A DNA stretch of 20,911 nt from Planctomycetota bacterium (lineage in GTDB: Bacteria > Planctomycetota > Phycisphaerae > UBA1845). The stretch spans positions 1 through 20,911 of the forward strand of contig JADFMZ010000010.1 in the NCBI GenBank assembly GCA_022563615.1, read 5' to 3'. Under the pieces are notes generated by a model. That model was not told the DNA's origin. It was given only the letters and a program-made list of their open reading frames with translations, and did no database searches. Below, in pieces: positions 1-6,987 of this stretch. Within the stretch, counting starts at the first letter, position 1, and each line of letters opens with the position of its first letter. The translations under genes were made by a program, and so were the position numbers.

Positions 1-96
1 GATGCGGCGAACGAGCGCGGTGAGAGCGTGAAGAAACGAGAAGACACACACCGAATGGCAGAGGCCAACAAGGCTTTTGCACATTACCGGTGGTAA
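1..96 (+). CDS. rpsG: 30S ribosomal protein S7, C-terminal 31 residues (partial)
   Basis: Frame 1 is open from the left edge to a TAA at 94-96. It encodes a stretch containing VKKREDTHRMAEANKAFAHY and ending in RW, which is the typical S7 C-terminus (a KKREDTHRMAEANKAFAHYRW-like ending is common in bacterial S7). S7 binds the 3' major domain of 16S rRNA near the E site. It is truncated only because the window begins inside the gene. The position directly upstream of fusA is the standard str-operon order rpsL-rpsG-fusA. It is too short to show anything about the rest of the protein. Confidence 0.93.
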   Translation, partial: DAANERGESVKKREDTHRMAEANKAFAHYRW

Positions 97-144
97 CGAA
101 GACGCTGGTCAAGGCGACGCGCTGAAGAGGCGGTAGGAGCGGGC

Positions 145-2226
145 ATGCCTCGTAGCGCGAGCGCGAAAGTCGAAGACATACGAAATATCGGCATCATGGC
201 GCATATCGATGCCGGCAAGACCACGACGACCGAGCGCATCCTGTTCTACGCGCGACGCACGCACCGCATGGGTGACGTGGACGACGGAACCACGACCACC
301 GATTTCGACGAGCAGGAGCAAACGCGGGGCATTACCATCTACTCCGCAGCCGTCACTTTCCCCTGGAAAAAACACACCATCACCCTGATCGACACCCCCG
401 GGCACGTGGATTTTACGGCTGAGGTCGAGCGGTCCCTGCGTGTTCTGGACGGCATGGTGGCCTTGTTCGACGCCCGCGAAGGCGTGGAGGCCCAGTCGGA
501 AACCATCTGGCGGCAGGCGGACAAATATCGCGTGCCGCGCATCTGCTTCATTAACAAGATGGATCGCATCGGCGCCGATTTCGAGCGGAGCGTCGCGTCG
601 ATCGGCGATCGCCTTCCCGCCCGACCAGCCGTGGTTCAGATTCCCATCGGGAGCGGCCCGGACTTTAAGGGTCTGATAGATTTGATCGAGATGCGTGCGG
701 TCTACTACCCGTTGGAGGCTCTTGGATCGACCTATCAAGTTGTGGATATTCCGGAGGAACTTCTCGTTTCGGCCCGCGTCGCCCGCCAGAACCTGGTGGA
801 GACCGTTTCCGAACACTCGGACGCTCTGCTGGAACAATACCTCCGGGATGAGGACGTGGAGGCGGATGCGCTTCGCTCCGCCCTGCGTATAGCGACGATT
901 CAGCGGGATCTGGTTCCGGTACTCTGCGGAAGCTCCTTGCGATACATCGGTGTTCAGAGGCTTCTGGATGCGGTGTGTGACTTTCTGCCCAGTCCGGTGG
1001 ACGTTCCCCCGGTAGAGGCTGAGGATGCTCATCGACCGGACCGGAAAATTGAAATTGTCTGTAGCACCGACGCCCCGTTGGCAGCCTTGGTGTTCAAAGT
1101 GGTGGCGGACCGTCCTGTCGATCTGACCTACGTGCGCATCTACGCCGGAACCTTGAAGGCCAGCTCGCGATTGCTCAATACGACACTCGGCGAAAAGGAG
1201 AATGTCACCCGCATCTACCGGATGTTCGCAAAGCGACGGGACCAACTCGATCAGGCGCAGGCGGGTGACATCGTAGCCATCGTCGGCCCCAAGAAGACGC
1301 TCACAGGCCACACGCTCTGTGATCCGAAGCGTCCGGTGGTTCTGGAACCGATCGAGTTTCCCAATACGGTCATCAGCGTCTCGGTGGAGCCCAAGGTGTC
1401 GAAGGACCGGGAGAAGATGCTGGAGGCGCTGGCGGCTGTGTCGCGGCAAGATCCGACGATCGCCGTGATGACCCAACCCGAAACCGGGCAGACCCTGATT
1501 TCCGGGATGGGAGAATTGCACCTTGAGGTGACGCTGAAGCGGCTGAAGACCGAAATGAAGATCGACGTTTCGGTTAGCAACCCTCGGGTTTCCTATCGGG
1601 AAACCGTGACGGCCGCCGGCGAGGGCGAGGGCCGGTTCCTCCGCCAGATCGGCGGGCGAGCACATTTCGCGGTCGTCCGGATACGATTGGAAGCAAAATC
1701 CTCAGGTCGGGACCGCACCCACTTCGAGATTCAGGATGAATGGTCATCTGATAGTATCGATCCAGGATACGTCGAGGCGGTCAAATTGGGCATTGTGGAG
1801 GCATCTCAGAGTGGTATTCTGGGAGGATATAAAGTCATTGACTGGAAGGCTACGCTCCTTGGCGGCACGGTTCACGAGACGGATAGCTCGGAGATGGCCT
1901 TTGAAACGGCCGGCAGGAATGCGTTCTACGCGGCCATGAAAGCCGCAGGGCCGGTTTTGCTGGAGCCGATTATGGCGGTCGAGGTCGTGACCTCTCAAGA
2001 ATACTTCGGCGCCATAATGGGTGATCTCAACGCCCGGAATGCTGCGGTTCGTGATACGGCCGTGCGGGGTCAGGATCGGATCATTTCCGCCAATGTTCCC
2101 CTGTCCCGGATGTTCGGGTACGTGACTCGTCTGCGGAGCCTTTCCCAGGGGCGGGCCACATCGACGATGGCCCCATCGCATTACGCCCCCGTTTCGTCGG
2201 AGCAGATGAAACAGCTCGTGGGATAG
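145..2226 (+). CDS. fusA: Elongation factor G (spd/mitochondrial EF-G2-like variety)
   Basis: Translational GTPase of 693 residues, a normal EF-G length, that drives translocation and/or ribosome recycling. The G motifs are complete: AHIDAGKT at 19-26, RGITI at 61-65, DTPGH at 83-87, NKMD at 137-140 and a CGSS G5-like element near 261-264. Domain II follows (about 305-400), then domain III with the SGMGELHLEV element (453-462), domain IV (about 478-600) and domain V to the end. The ATG at 145 is preceded by a TAGGAGCGGGC Shine-Dalgarno region and lies 48 nt after rpsG. The switch I stretch GDVDDGTTTTDF and the PRICFINKMDRIGADF stretch resemble, from memory, mitochondrial EF-G2 (GFM2) more than classical EF-G. 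The first domain IV loop reads GRFLRQIGGRAHFAVV instead of the usual KQSGGRGQYG type, while the HETDSSEMAF segment with His577 is kept. EF-G identity is certain; the subfamily is inferred. Confidence 0.96.
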   Translation: MPRSASAKVEDIRNIGIMAHIDAGKTTTTERILFYARRTHRMGDVDDGTTTTDFDEQEQTRGITIYSAAVTFPWKKHTITLIDTPGHVDFTAEVERSLRVLDGMVALFDAREGVEAQSETIWRQADKYRVPRICFINKMDRIGADFERSVASIGDRLPARPAVVQIPIGSGPDFKGLIDLIEMRAVYYPLEALGSTYQVVDIPEELLVSARVARQNLVETVSEHSDALLEQYLRDEDVEADALRSALRIATIQRDLVPVLCGSSLRYIGVQRLLDAVCDFLPSPVDVPPVEAEDAHRPDRKIEIVCSTDAPLAALVFKVVADRPVDLTYVRIYAGTLKASSRLLNTTLGEKENVTRIYRMFAKRRDQLDQAQAGDIVAIVGPKKTLTGHTLCDPKRPVVLEPIEFPNTVISVSVEPKVSKDREKMLEALAAVSRQDPTIAVMTQPETGQTLISGMGELHLEVTLKRLKTEMKIDVSVSNPRVSYRETVTAAGEGEGRFLRQIGGRAHFAVVRIRLEAKSSGRDRTHFEIQDEWSSDSIDPGYVEAVKLGIVEASQSGILGGYKVIDWKATLLGGTVHETDSSEMAFETAGRNAFYAAMKAAGPVLLEPIMAVEVVTSQEYFGAIMGDLNARNAAVRDTAVRGQDRIISANVPLSRMFGYVTRLRSLSQGRATSTMAPSHYAPVSSEQMKQLVG

Positions 2227-2251
2227 AGCGAGGAGGCCTTCTCCTGTTCAT

Positions 2252-2298
2252 GGGATCCCGATCGGGCCTCGGGCTCCGAGGCGAATCCGCCGGATCCC
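2252..2298 (+). other. Nested hairpin downstream of fusA
   Basis: An inner perfect 7-bp stem, gcctcgg (2266-2272) with ccgaggc (2276-2282) and a 3-nt loop, is enclosed by an outer 7-bp stem, gggatcc (2252-2258) with ggatccc (2292-2298). No T-tract follows, so it is not a textbook intrinsic terminator. It sits between the fusA stop and the candidate promoter of the S10 group, where an attenuator, an RNA-processing site or a 3'-end stabiliser would make sense. Function is inferred only. Confidence 0.4.
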
Positions 2299-2332
2299 GT
2301 GTGATTCCTTTCAAGAAGTAGGATGGGAGGGG

Positions 2333-2360
2333 TTGACAGGACTCAACTCTCGGATATTCT
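2333..2360 (+). promoter_or_regulatory. Candidate sigma70-type promoter for the S10 group
   Basis: A perfect TTGACA (-35, 2333-2338) is followed after 16 nt by TATTCT (-10, 2355-2360). Transcription would begin near 2367 and give a leader of roughly 64 nt before rpsJ. It lies in the only spacer of about 200 bp between str-type and S10-type genes, where tuf or an operon break is usually found. The match and location are good, but no start site is demonstrated. Confidence 0.6.
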
Positions 2361-2397
2361 GGCGGATCTACGGTTTTTTTCATCGGGATCGGTTGGT

Positions 2398-2430
2398 ATG
2401 GACCTTGGGATCCATGAGGGTGGGCTTTGA
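2398..2430 (+). other. Possible 10-residue leader ORF abutting rpsJ
   Basis: ATG at 2398 opens a 10-codon frame (MDLGIHEGGL) whose TGA (2428-2430) touches the rpsJ ATG at 2431. Its first codons overlap a weak hairpin, atgga 2398-2402 with tccat 2411-2415, and the GAGGG that would be the rpsJ Shine-Dalgarno (2416-2420) lies inside it. That geometry would allow translational coupling. An ORF this short can easily arise by chance. Confidence 0.25.
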
Positions 2431-2742
2431 ATGGCAAGCAAGAACAGAATTCGTATTCGCATGGAAGCCTATGATTCCGGGGCCTTGGATGCCTCGGCCC
2501 GGGAAATTGTGGAGCAGGCCAAACGCACGAGCGCTAAGGTTCATGGGCCGATTCCCCTTCCTACTCGGATCGAGCGGTACACCGTGTTGCGCGGTCCGCA
2601 CATTGACAAGAAGTCGCGTGAGCAGTTCGAGATGCGGACGCACAAGCGCATCATCGACATCAGCGAGCCGACCGCCCGAACGGTTGAAGCGATCAACCGC
2701 ATCCAGGTGCCAGCCGGCGTATTTGTGAAGATCAAGACGTAG
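2431..2742 (+). CDS. rpsJ: 30S ribosomal protein S10
   Basis: The 103-residue product has the standard S10 length and composition. RIRIRMEAYD comes near the N-terminus, then GPIPLPTRIERYTVLRGPHIDKKSREQFEMRTHKR in the central 30S-binding and extended-loop region, and a C-terminal strand ending in VFVKIKT. S10 assembles in the head of the 30S subunit and also partners NusB in antitermination. The ATG at 2431 has GAGGG ten bases upstream. It is the first gene of the S10 group, starting 70 nt after a candidate promoter. No tuf gene lies between fusA and this gene. Identity is secure. Confidence 0.97.
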   Translation: MASKNRIRIRMEAYDSGALDASAREIVEQAKRTSAKVHGPIPLPTRIERYTVLRGPHIDKKSREQFEMRTHKRIIDISEPTARTVEAINRIQVPAGVFVKIKT

Positions 2743-2781
2743 GCCGGTTTCCGGCGCGGTTGGAAGGAGAATGTTTCCCCT

Positions 2782-3435
2782 GTGATTCCCACGTTGTTGG
2801 CTACCAAGATCGGCATGACGCACATCCTGCTGAAGCATGGTCGTGCGGAGCCGGTTACCGTCGTCAAGGGCGGCCCCTGCGTCGTCTTGCAGGTGAAGAA
2901 CAAGGAGCGGGACGGATATGACGCGGTCCAGCTTGGGTATGGCGATGTGAAACCCCATCGTTCGACCAAGCCGCTCATCGGGCATGCTTCCAAGGCCGGG
3001 ACAGGCCCCAAGCGCGTGACCCGTGAGGTGCGACTGGCAGAGCCGGCGGACGTGTCGGCCGGTGACGTGCTCACAGTGGAGCAGTTCGCCTCCAAGGTGA
3101 ACGGTCTTGTGGATGTGACCGGTATCACCAAAGGGAAAGGTTTCGCCGGGGTGATGAAGCGTCATGGCTTCGGCGGGAAGAGTGCGTCGCACGGCACGGA
3201 GCGGAAGCATCGGTCGGCTGGTAGTATCGGAGGCCACGCTCCGGGGGCCCTCGGACGAGGCGTCAAGAAGGGCAAACGAATGGCTGGCCACATGGGCGAC
3301 GTTCGCTGTACCGTTCGAGCGATCGAACTGCTGAAGGTAGACACCGAACACGGCCTGTTGTTGCTTCGAGGCAGCGTTCCGGGACCGGCCGGCGGCACAC
3401 TGTGGATCAGAATATCCAACAAGGTTCAGGGCTGA
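2782..3435 (+). CDS. rplC: 50S ribosomal protein L3
   Basis: Early-assembly 50S protein whose central extension reaches toward the peptidyl transferase centre. The 217-residue product begins IPTLLATKIGMTHI and has the L3 signatures VTGITKGKGFAGVMKRHGF, SHGTERKHRSAGSIG and KKGKRMAGHMG. The start is GTG at 2782 with a purine-rich GGAAGGAGA at 2762-2770. An ATG at 2771 is a dead end because it meets TGA after four codons. The loop that carries the PrmB-methylated glutamine in E. coli (GQNQTPG) is GGHAPG here, so that modification probably cannot occur at the equivalent place. The stop overlaps the next start (TGATG). Confidence 0.96.
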   Translation: MIPTLLATKIGMTHILLKHGRAEPVTVVKGGPCVVLQVKNKERDGYDAVQLGYGDVKPHRSTKPLIGHASKAGTGPKRVTREVRLAEPADVSAGDVLTVEQFASKVNGLVDVTGITKGKGFAGVMKRHGFGGKSASHGTERKHRSAGSIGGHAPGALGRGVKKGKRMAGHMGDVRCTVRAIELLKVDTEHGLLLLRGSVPGPAGGTLWIRISNKVQG

Positions 3436-4076
3436 TGCTGACGGTTCCGATTTTCAACATGGAAGGTAAGCGTACGGGCGAGGTGCAAGTCGATCCGGAG
3501 GTTCTGGGTCGTCGGGTCCGTCCGCGCATCATCAAACAGGCGATTGTTGCGTACCTGGATCATCAGCGGCAATACAGCGCCCGGACCAAGGGGCGTTCCG
3601 ATGTGGAGGGCTCAACCCGAAAAATCTTTCGGCAAAAGGGCACCGGAAACGCTCGGATGGGCGGGATTCGGAATCCCGTTCGCCGGGGGGGCGGCTGCAC
3701 GTTTGCCAAGCGTGTTCCCGGGTCTCGCAAGAATTTTCCCAAGAAAATGCGTCGCTTGGCGCTGTGCAGCGCCTTGCTGGCCAAGATTCAGGCGAACGAA
3801 GCGCTGATTGTTGAGGATTTGAGTTTCGCCGAGCCCAAGACTCGGGCTTTTGCGTCTATGTTGTCCGCCCTGGGGGTGGAGCAAGGCTGTCTGGTGGCCC
3901 TGCATGAGCGGGACAAGAGCACCTACTTGTCGGGTCGAAACATTCCCGATACGGACATTCGGCTGGTGGATGACCTGACTGCTTATGAAGTTCTGCGGCG
4001 CAAGAGATTGATTTTCACCGGCCCGGCATTCAAGCGAATAACAGACCGAGGCACGCGAAGCACCGGCGGACGGTAG
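3435..4076 (+). CDS. rplD: 50S ribosomal protein L4
   Basis: The 213-residue product matches L4: an N-terminal globular part (VPIFNMEGKRTGEV), the long basic loop RSDVEGSTRKIFRQKGTGNAR followed by GIRNPVRRGGGCTFAKRVPGSRKNFPKKMR that lines the exit tunnel, and a C-terminal domain with ALIVEDL and NIPDTDIRLVDDLTAYEVLRRKRLIFT. In gamma-proteobacteria L4 also represses its own operon; nothing here shows that. I start it at the ATG at 3435, which overlaps the rplC stop by one base, instead of the in-frame ATG at 3402 inside rplC. The later start gives the normal L4 N-terminus. Confidence 0.95.
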   Translation: MLTVPIFNMEGKRTGEVQVDPEVLGRRVRPRIIKQAIVAYLDHQRQYSARTKGRSDVEGSTRKIFRQKGTGNARMGGIRNPVRRGGGCTFAKRVPGSRKNFPKKMRRLALCSALLAKIQANEALIVEDLSFAEPKTRAFASMLSALGVEQGCLVALHERDKSTYLSGRNIPDTDIRLVDDLTAYEVLRRKRLIFTGPAFKRITDRGTRSTGGR

Positions 4077-4106
4077 TCGGCCCGCAGGTGCAGGCCTAGG
4101 AATGAC

Positions 4107-4418
4107 ATGGATATTTACCACATAGTCAAACGCCCGCTGGTGACTGAAAAGGGGACACATCAGTCCCAGCAGTCGCATGGGGCGACGACGAGTCGGCCGG
4201 CCCGAGGCGGCTCCTATACGTTCGAGGTCAATGCGAAGGCTTCGAAGCCGGAAATCCGCCTGGCGATTGAGAATATCTACAAGGTGAAGGTCCAATCGGT
4301 GCGAACCGCGAATCGAAAGGGCAAGAAGCGTCGCGTTCGGTTCAAGGTTGGAACTCGGGCGAACTGGAAGAAAGCGGTGGTGGTGCTGCATCCAGACCAC
4401 CACATTGATTTGTTCTGA
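4107..4418 (+). CDS. rplW: 50S ribosomal protein L23
   Basis: L23 sits at the tunnel exit and docks SRP, trigger factor and SecY. The 103-residue product starts DIYHIVKRPLVTEKG and continues with YTFEVNAKASKPEIRLAIENIYKVKVQSVRT and NWKKAVVVLHPDHHIDLF, as in L23. Between VTEKG and the YTFEV strand it carries an extra loop of roughly a dozen residues (THQSQQSHGATTSRPARGGS). The THQS element recalls planctomycete L23, but the Ser/Gly/Thr expansion looks longer than usual. The ATG at 4107 has TAGGAA upstream; the ATG at 4102 is blocked by an early TAG. Confidence 0.95.
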   Translation: MDIYHIVKRPLVTEKGTHQSQQSHGATTSRPARGGSYTFEVNAKASKPEIRLAIENIYKVKVQSVRTANRKGKKRRVRFKVGTRANWKKAVVVLHPDHHIDLF

Positions 4419-4422
4419 CGGT

Positions 4423-4464
4423 GCGATCGCCCGCCGATGGGAGGCGGGTTGGTCCATTGATCGC
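4423..4464 (+). other. Two-tier hairpin between rplW and rplB
   Basis: The inner stem cccgcc (4430-4435) pairs with ggcggg (4443-4448) across a 7-nt loop. The outer stem gcgatc (4423-4428) pairs with gatcgc (4459-4464). The structure ends a few bases before the GAGGA of the rplB ribosome binding site. It could be a leader structure or a processing site; no T-run follows, so it is not a clear terminator. Confidence 0.35.
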
Positions 4465-4481
4465 CGTCGAGGATTCCGTAG

Positions 4482-5348
4482 ATGGGCGTAACTAAATACA
4501 AGCCGACCTCACCCGGGCGACGGGTTTCGAGCGTCAACGATTTCGCCGAGCTGACGGACAAGAGTAAGCGTCCGGAGAAATCGTTGTGCGAGCGAATAAC
4601 CCGACATGGGGGTCGCAACCATCATGGCCGCATCACCGCGCACCACCGCGGCGGCGGGGCGCGGAAGATCTATCGACGCATCGACTTCAAACGAACCAAA
4701 GACGGCATGTCGGGAACGGTTGTGGCGATCGAGTATGATCCGAACCGATCCTGCCATATCGCCCTGCTCGAATATACCGATGGGGAGAAGCGATACATTC
4801 TGGCCCCGGTTGGCCTGACGGCTGGCGACGTTGTGGAGAGTGGTCCGGGCGTCGAGCCGAAAGTGGGCAACGCCCTTCCGCTGAAGAACATCCCGACGGG
4901 GATGGACGTGCACAACATTGAGTTGAACATTGGCCAGGGCGGCAAGATGGCCCGCAGCGCCGGGTCATCGGCCCGATTGCTCTCGCGGAACGATTCGTGG
5001 GCGATCCTGGTTCTTCCGTCTGGAGAGACGCGTGAGGTGCGGGTGGAGTGCCGGGCGACGATTGGCCAAATCGGCAACACCGAGCATCAAAACCTTCGCT
5101 GGGGCAAAGCGGGCAGAATGAGGCACCGGGGTCGCCGTCCCAATGTGCGCGGAACGGCGATGAATCCGGTGGCCCACCCGCTGGGCGGCGGGGAGGGTCG
5201 TAGTGGCGGTGGCCGTCATCCTTGCAGTTCGACCGGTCTTTTGTCCAAAGGGGGCAGAACGCGAGATCGACGTAAGGTTTCCAATCGGCGAATTTTGCGT
5301 CGGCGCAAGAGCCGGCGTTATGGGCAGATTCCGATTCCGAAGAAATAG
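4482..5348 (+). CDS. rplB: 50S ribosomal protein L2
   Basis: L2 (288 residues) is a core 23S rRNA binder close to the peptidyl transferase centre and helps subunit joining. It starts MGVTKYKPTSPGRRVSS and has the RNA-binding core GRITAHHRGGGARKIYRRIDFKR, the NIELNIGQGGKMARSAGSSARL element and the C-terminal RGTAMNPVAHPLGGGEGR motif. In that motif the universally conserved His (here 232) is present, but the usual Asp/Glu before it is Ala231 and the second His of the common bacterial DHPHGGGEGR is Leu234. The C-terminus (RRRKSRRYGQIPIPKK) differs from the E. coli type. The ATG has GAGGA at a good distance. Confidence 0.97.
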   Translation: MGVTKYKPTSPGRRVSSVNDFAELTDKSKRPEKSLCERITRHGGRNHHGRITAHHRGGGARKIYRRIDFKRTKDGMSGTVVAIEYDPNRSCHIALLEYTDGEKRYILAPVGLTAGDVVESGPGVEPKVGNALPLKNIPTGMDVHNIELNIGQGGKMARSAGSSARLLSRNDSWAILVLPSGETREVRVECRATIGQIGNTEHQNLRWGKAGRMRHRGRRPNVRGTAMNPVAHPLGGGEGRSGGGRHPCSSTGLLSKGGRTRDRRKVSNRRILRRRKSRRYGQIPIPKK

Positions 5349-5377
5349 GAACGGGCGAGGAACGATCAGGCAAGGCT

Positions 5378-5650
5378 ATGACACGATCGCAGAAAAAGGG
5401 ACCATTCGTTGACGAGAAGTTGTTCAGCAAGGTGATGGGCCTCAAGGCCAGCGGCGCGAATACCTCGGTCAAGACCTGGGCTCGTCGGTGCACGATCGTT
5501 CCGGAGTTCGTAGGGCACCGCTTTGAAGTGCACAACGGCAAGATGTTCCATTCCGTATACGTGACGGAGGACATGGTCGGGCATAAACTCGGCGAGTTCA
5601 GCCCGACACGAACCTTTCGCGGTCACGGCGGCAAGGGCGGCAAGAGATAG
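5378..5650 (+). CDS. rpsS: 30S ribosomal protein S19
   Basis: The 90-residue product begins TRSQKKGPFVDEKLFSKV and contains VKTWARRCTIVPEFVGHRFEVHNGK, then DMVGHKLGEFSPTRTFRGHGG, all standard S19 signatures. S19 binds 16S rRNA with S13 in the 30S head near the A site. The ATG is preceded by AAGG. It follows rplB by 29 nt, and a palindromic element separates it from rplV, a pair that are usually almost adjacent. Confidence 0.97.
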   Translation: MTRSQKKGPFVDEKLFSKVMGLKASGANTSVKTWARRCTIVPEFVGHRFEVHNGKMFHSVYVTEDMVGHKLGEFSPTRTFRGHGGKGGKR

Positions 5651-5661
5651 CTGGCTAAGAG

Positions 5662-5743
5662 CCTATCCTAAAATGTGGCACGGGTTTGTAACCCGTGCGT
5701 TTCACCGGTTGAAAACCGGTGCCACAAGGATTATTGGGATAGG
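5662..5743 (+). repeat. Bipartite palindromic element (two hairpins within enclosing stems)
   Basis: Hairpin A is gcacgggtt (5678-5686) with aacccgtgc (5690-5698) and loop tgt. Hairpin B is caccggtt (5703-5710) with aaccggtg (5714-5721) and loop gaa. Around both, tgtggcac (5674-5681) can pair with gtgccaca (5719-5726), and outermost cctatcc (5662-5668) pairs with ggatagg (5737-5743). The whole 82-bp unit can therefore fold as nested arms around two hairpins. The architecture is that of a REP/BIME-like or MITE-like dispersed repeat that inserted between rpsS and rplV. No transposase is present. Confidence 0.8.
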
Positions 5744-5803
5744 TTTTAATGAGAAGACGCGAACCTCAAAATATCGGCCTGTTTGGCCAAATGGTTTGAG
5801 ACG

Positions 5804-6145
5804 ATGGACGGATTACGATTGTGGACAGCCAAGCATCGCTTCGCGCGAATTTCGCCTCGTAAGGTGCGACTCGTGATTGACATGATCCGAGGTCTGCGCT
5901 GCAGCGATGCTGTTGAGCAATTGCGATTCAACCCGCGCCGTGGAGCCAAGATGATCCAGGCGGTTTTGAAATCCGCCATGGTCAACGCCGACGAGCAGGA
6001 GGCGGATATGCCCCGTTTGTTCGTTCGGGAGGCACGCGTGGATGGCGGACCGTCTCAGCGACGTTGGCGCCCCAAGGATCGCGGACGGGCTCATCCGATC
6101 ATCAAGCGGACGAGCCATATTACGGTAATAGTGGCGGAGAGTTGA
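5804..6145 (+). CDS. rplV: 50S ribosomal protein L22
   Basis: L22 lines the peptide exit tunnel with L4. The product contains TAKHRFARISPRKVRLVIDMIRG, then NPRRGAKMIQAVLKSAMVNA, VDGGPSQRRWRPKDRGRAHPI and the closing KRTSHITVIVAES, all diagnostic of L22. I use the ATG at 5804 (113 residues), because the frame upstream can only begin at a TTG at 5783, which would add MAKWFET without a ribosome binding site. Even 5804 has only a weak GAG upstream. A 16-codon ORF (5749-5799) ends four bases before it, so initiation may depend on coupling. The beta-hairpin tip region appears normal. Confidence 0.92.
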   Translation: MDGLRLWTAKHRFARISPRKVRLVIDMIRGLRCSDAVEQLRFNPRRGAKMIQAVLKSAMVNADEQEADMPRLFVREARVDGGPSQRRWRPKDRGRAHPIIKRTSHITVIVAES

Positions 6146-6189
6146 CGGTTTTCGTCGGTCGTGCGACCGGCGAGCGTTTGGAGTTGTCA

Positions 6190-6891
6190 GTGGGTCAAAA
6201 GGTCAATCCAATTGGGTTTCGAATCGGGATCACGGAGGACTGGCGTTCGCGCTGGTTTGCGCCGAAGGCCGCCTTTGCGGAGTTCTTGATCGAAGATCAG
6301 AAGATCCGTCGTTTCGTGGACGATCGGCTGAACCGTCAGCCCCCCTACGCGGCGGTCTCTCGGGTTGAGATCGAGCGCACGCGCAACGAAGTGAAGGTGT
6401 TCCTGCACACCGCCCGACCGGGGCTGGTGATCGGGGCCAAGGGGGCGGAGGTTGACAAACTCAAAGATGCTCTTGAGGACCTGATCGATCGGAAGATAAA
6501 CCTGAACATCGTCGAGATCAAGGTTCCCGATAGTGACGCGAAATTGGTGGCTGAGTCGGTGTCTGAACAGCTCAAGAAGCGAGCTGGGTTTCGCCGGGTG
6601 ATGAAGACCCGGCTGGAGACCGCGATGGCGGCCGGCGCCAAGGGGATCAAGATCAGGTGCAAAGGGCGGCTGGGCGGCGCGGAGATGGCCCGGCAGGAGA
6701 CGCAGATTCGCGGCTCGATCCCGCTGCATACGCTGCAGGCGCATATAGATTACGGCTTTGCAACGTGCAAGACGAAGTATGGGACGATCGGCGTGAAAGT
6801 CTGGATTAATCACGGCAAATACGGCGAAGAAGGTGCTTCGTTGGACGGGGGGGCTAGTCCCGCTCGTGAGCGACGTGGGAAACGAGGCTAG
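6190..6891 (+). CDS. rpsC: 30S ribosomal protein S3
   Basis: S3 (233 residues from this start) forms part of the mRNA entry channel. It has the canonical N-terminus GQKVNPIGFRIGITEDWRSRW, a KH domain with the IGAKG loop at 81-85 and the C-terminal S3 domain with GRLGGAEMARQETQIRGSIPLHTLQAHIDYGF and KYGTIGVKVWINHGKYG. The frame is open back to 6064 inside rplV, but the GTG at 6190 is chosen because it yields the canonical start and has GGAG at 6180-6183, six bases upstream. The basic tail (PARERRGKRG) is ordinary for S3. Confidence 0.95.
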   Translation: MGQKVNPIGFRIGITEDWRSRWFAPKAAFAEFLIEDQKIRRFVDDRLNRQPPYAAVSRVEIERTRNEVKVFLHTARPGLVIGAKGAEVDKLKDALEDLIDRKINLNIVEIKVPDSDAKLVAESVSEQLKKRAGFRRVMKTRLETAMAAGAKGIKIRCKGRLGGAEMARQETQIRGSIPLHTLQAHIDYGFATCKTKYGTIGVKVWINHGKYGEEGASLDGGASPARERRGKRG

Positions 6892-6987
6892 GGTCTCAAT
6901 CATGGTCGCATCACTTACTAATCGCGGTGTCTGCCTGGTCGGTCCCGGTCCCGGTGCCGGTCGAAGCGATAGAAAAGAGGTATTGCT

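Noticed and set aside
109..1665. Long minus-strand ORF (518 codons) opposite fusA
   Set aside because: It is fully antisense to a clear EF-G, has no recognisable domain and is rich in Arg, His and Gly, as expected for a shadow frame in G+C-rich DNA.
2380..3351. Minus-strand ORF of 323 codons opposite rpsJ and rplC
   Set aside because: Antisense shadow of two certain ribosomal protein genes; no motif or ribosome binding site.
4687..5574. Minus-strand ORF of 295 codons opposite rplB and rpsS
   Set aside because: Antisense shadow; composition typical of a reversed basic protein gene (Pro, Ser, Arg rich).
5749..5799. 16-codon ORF as a real gene between rpsS and rplV
   Set aside because: Too short and without family resemblance; kept only as a possible coupling ORF in the findings.
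6940..6965. GGTCCC/GGTGCC runs before rplP as a regulatory repeat array
   Set aside because: Only about three imperfect short units; easily explained by local G+C-rich low complexity.
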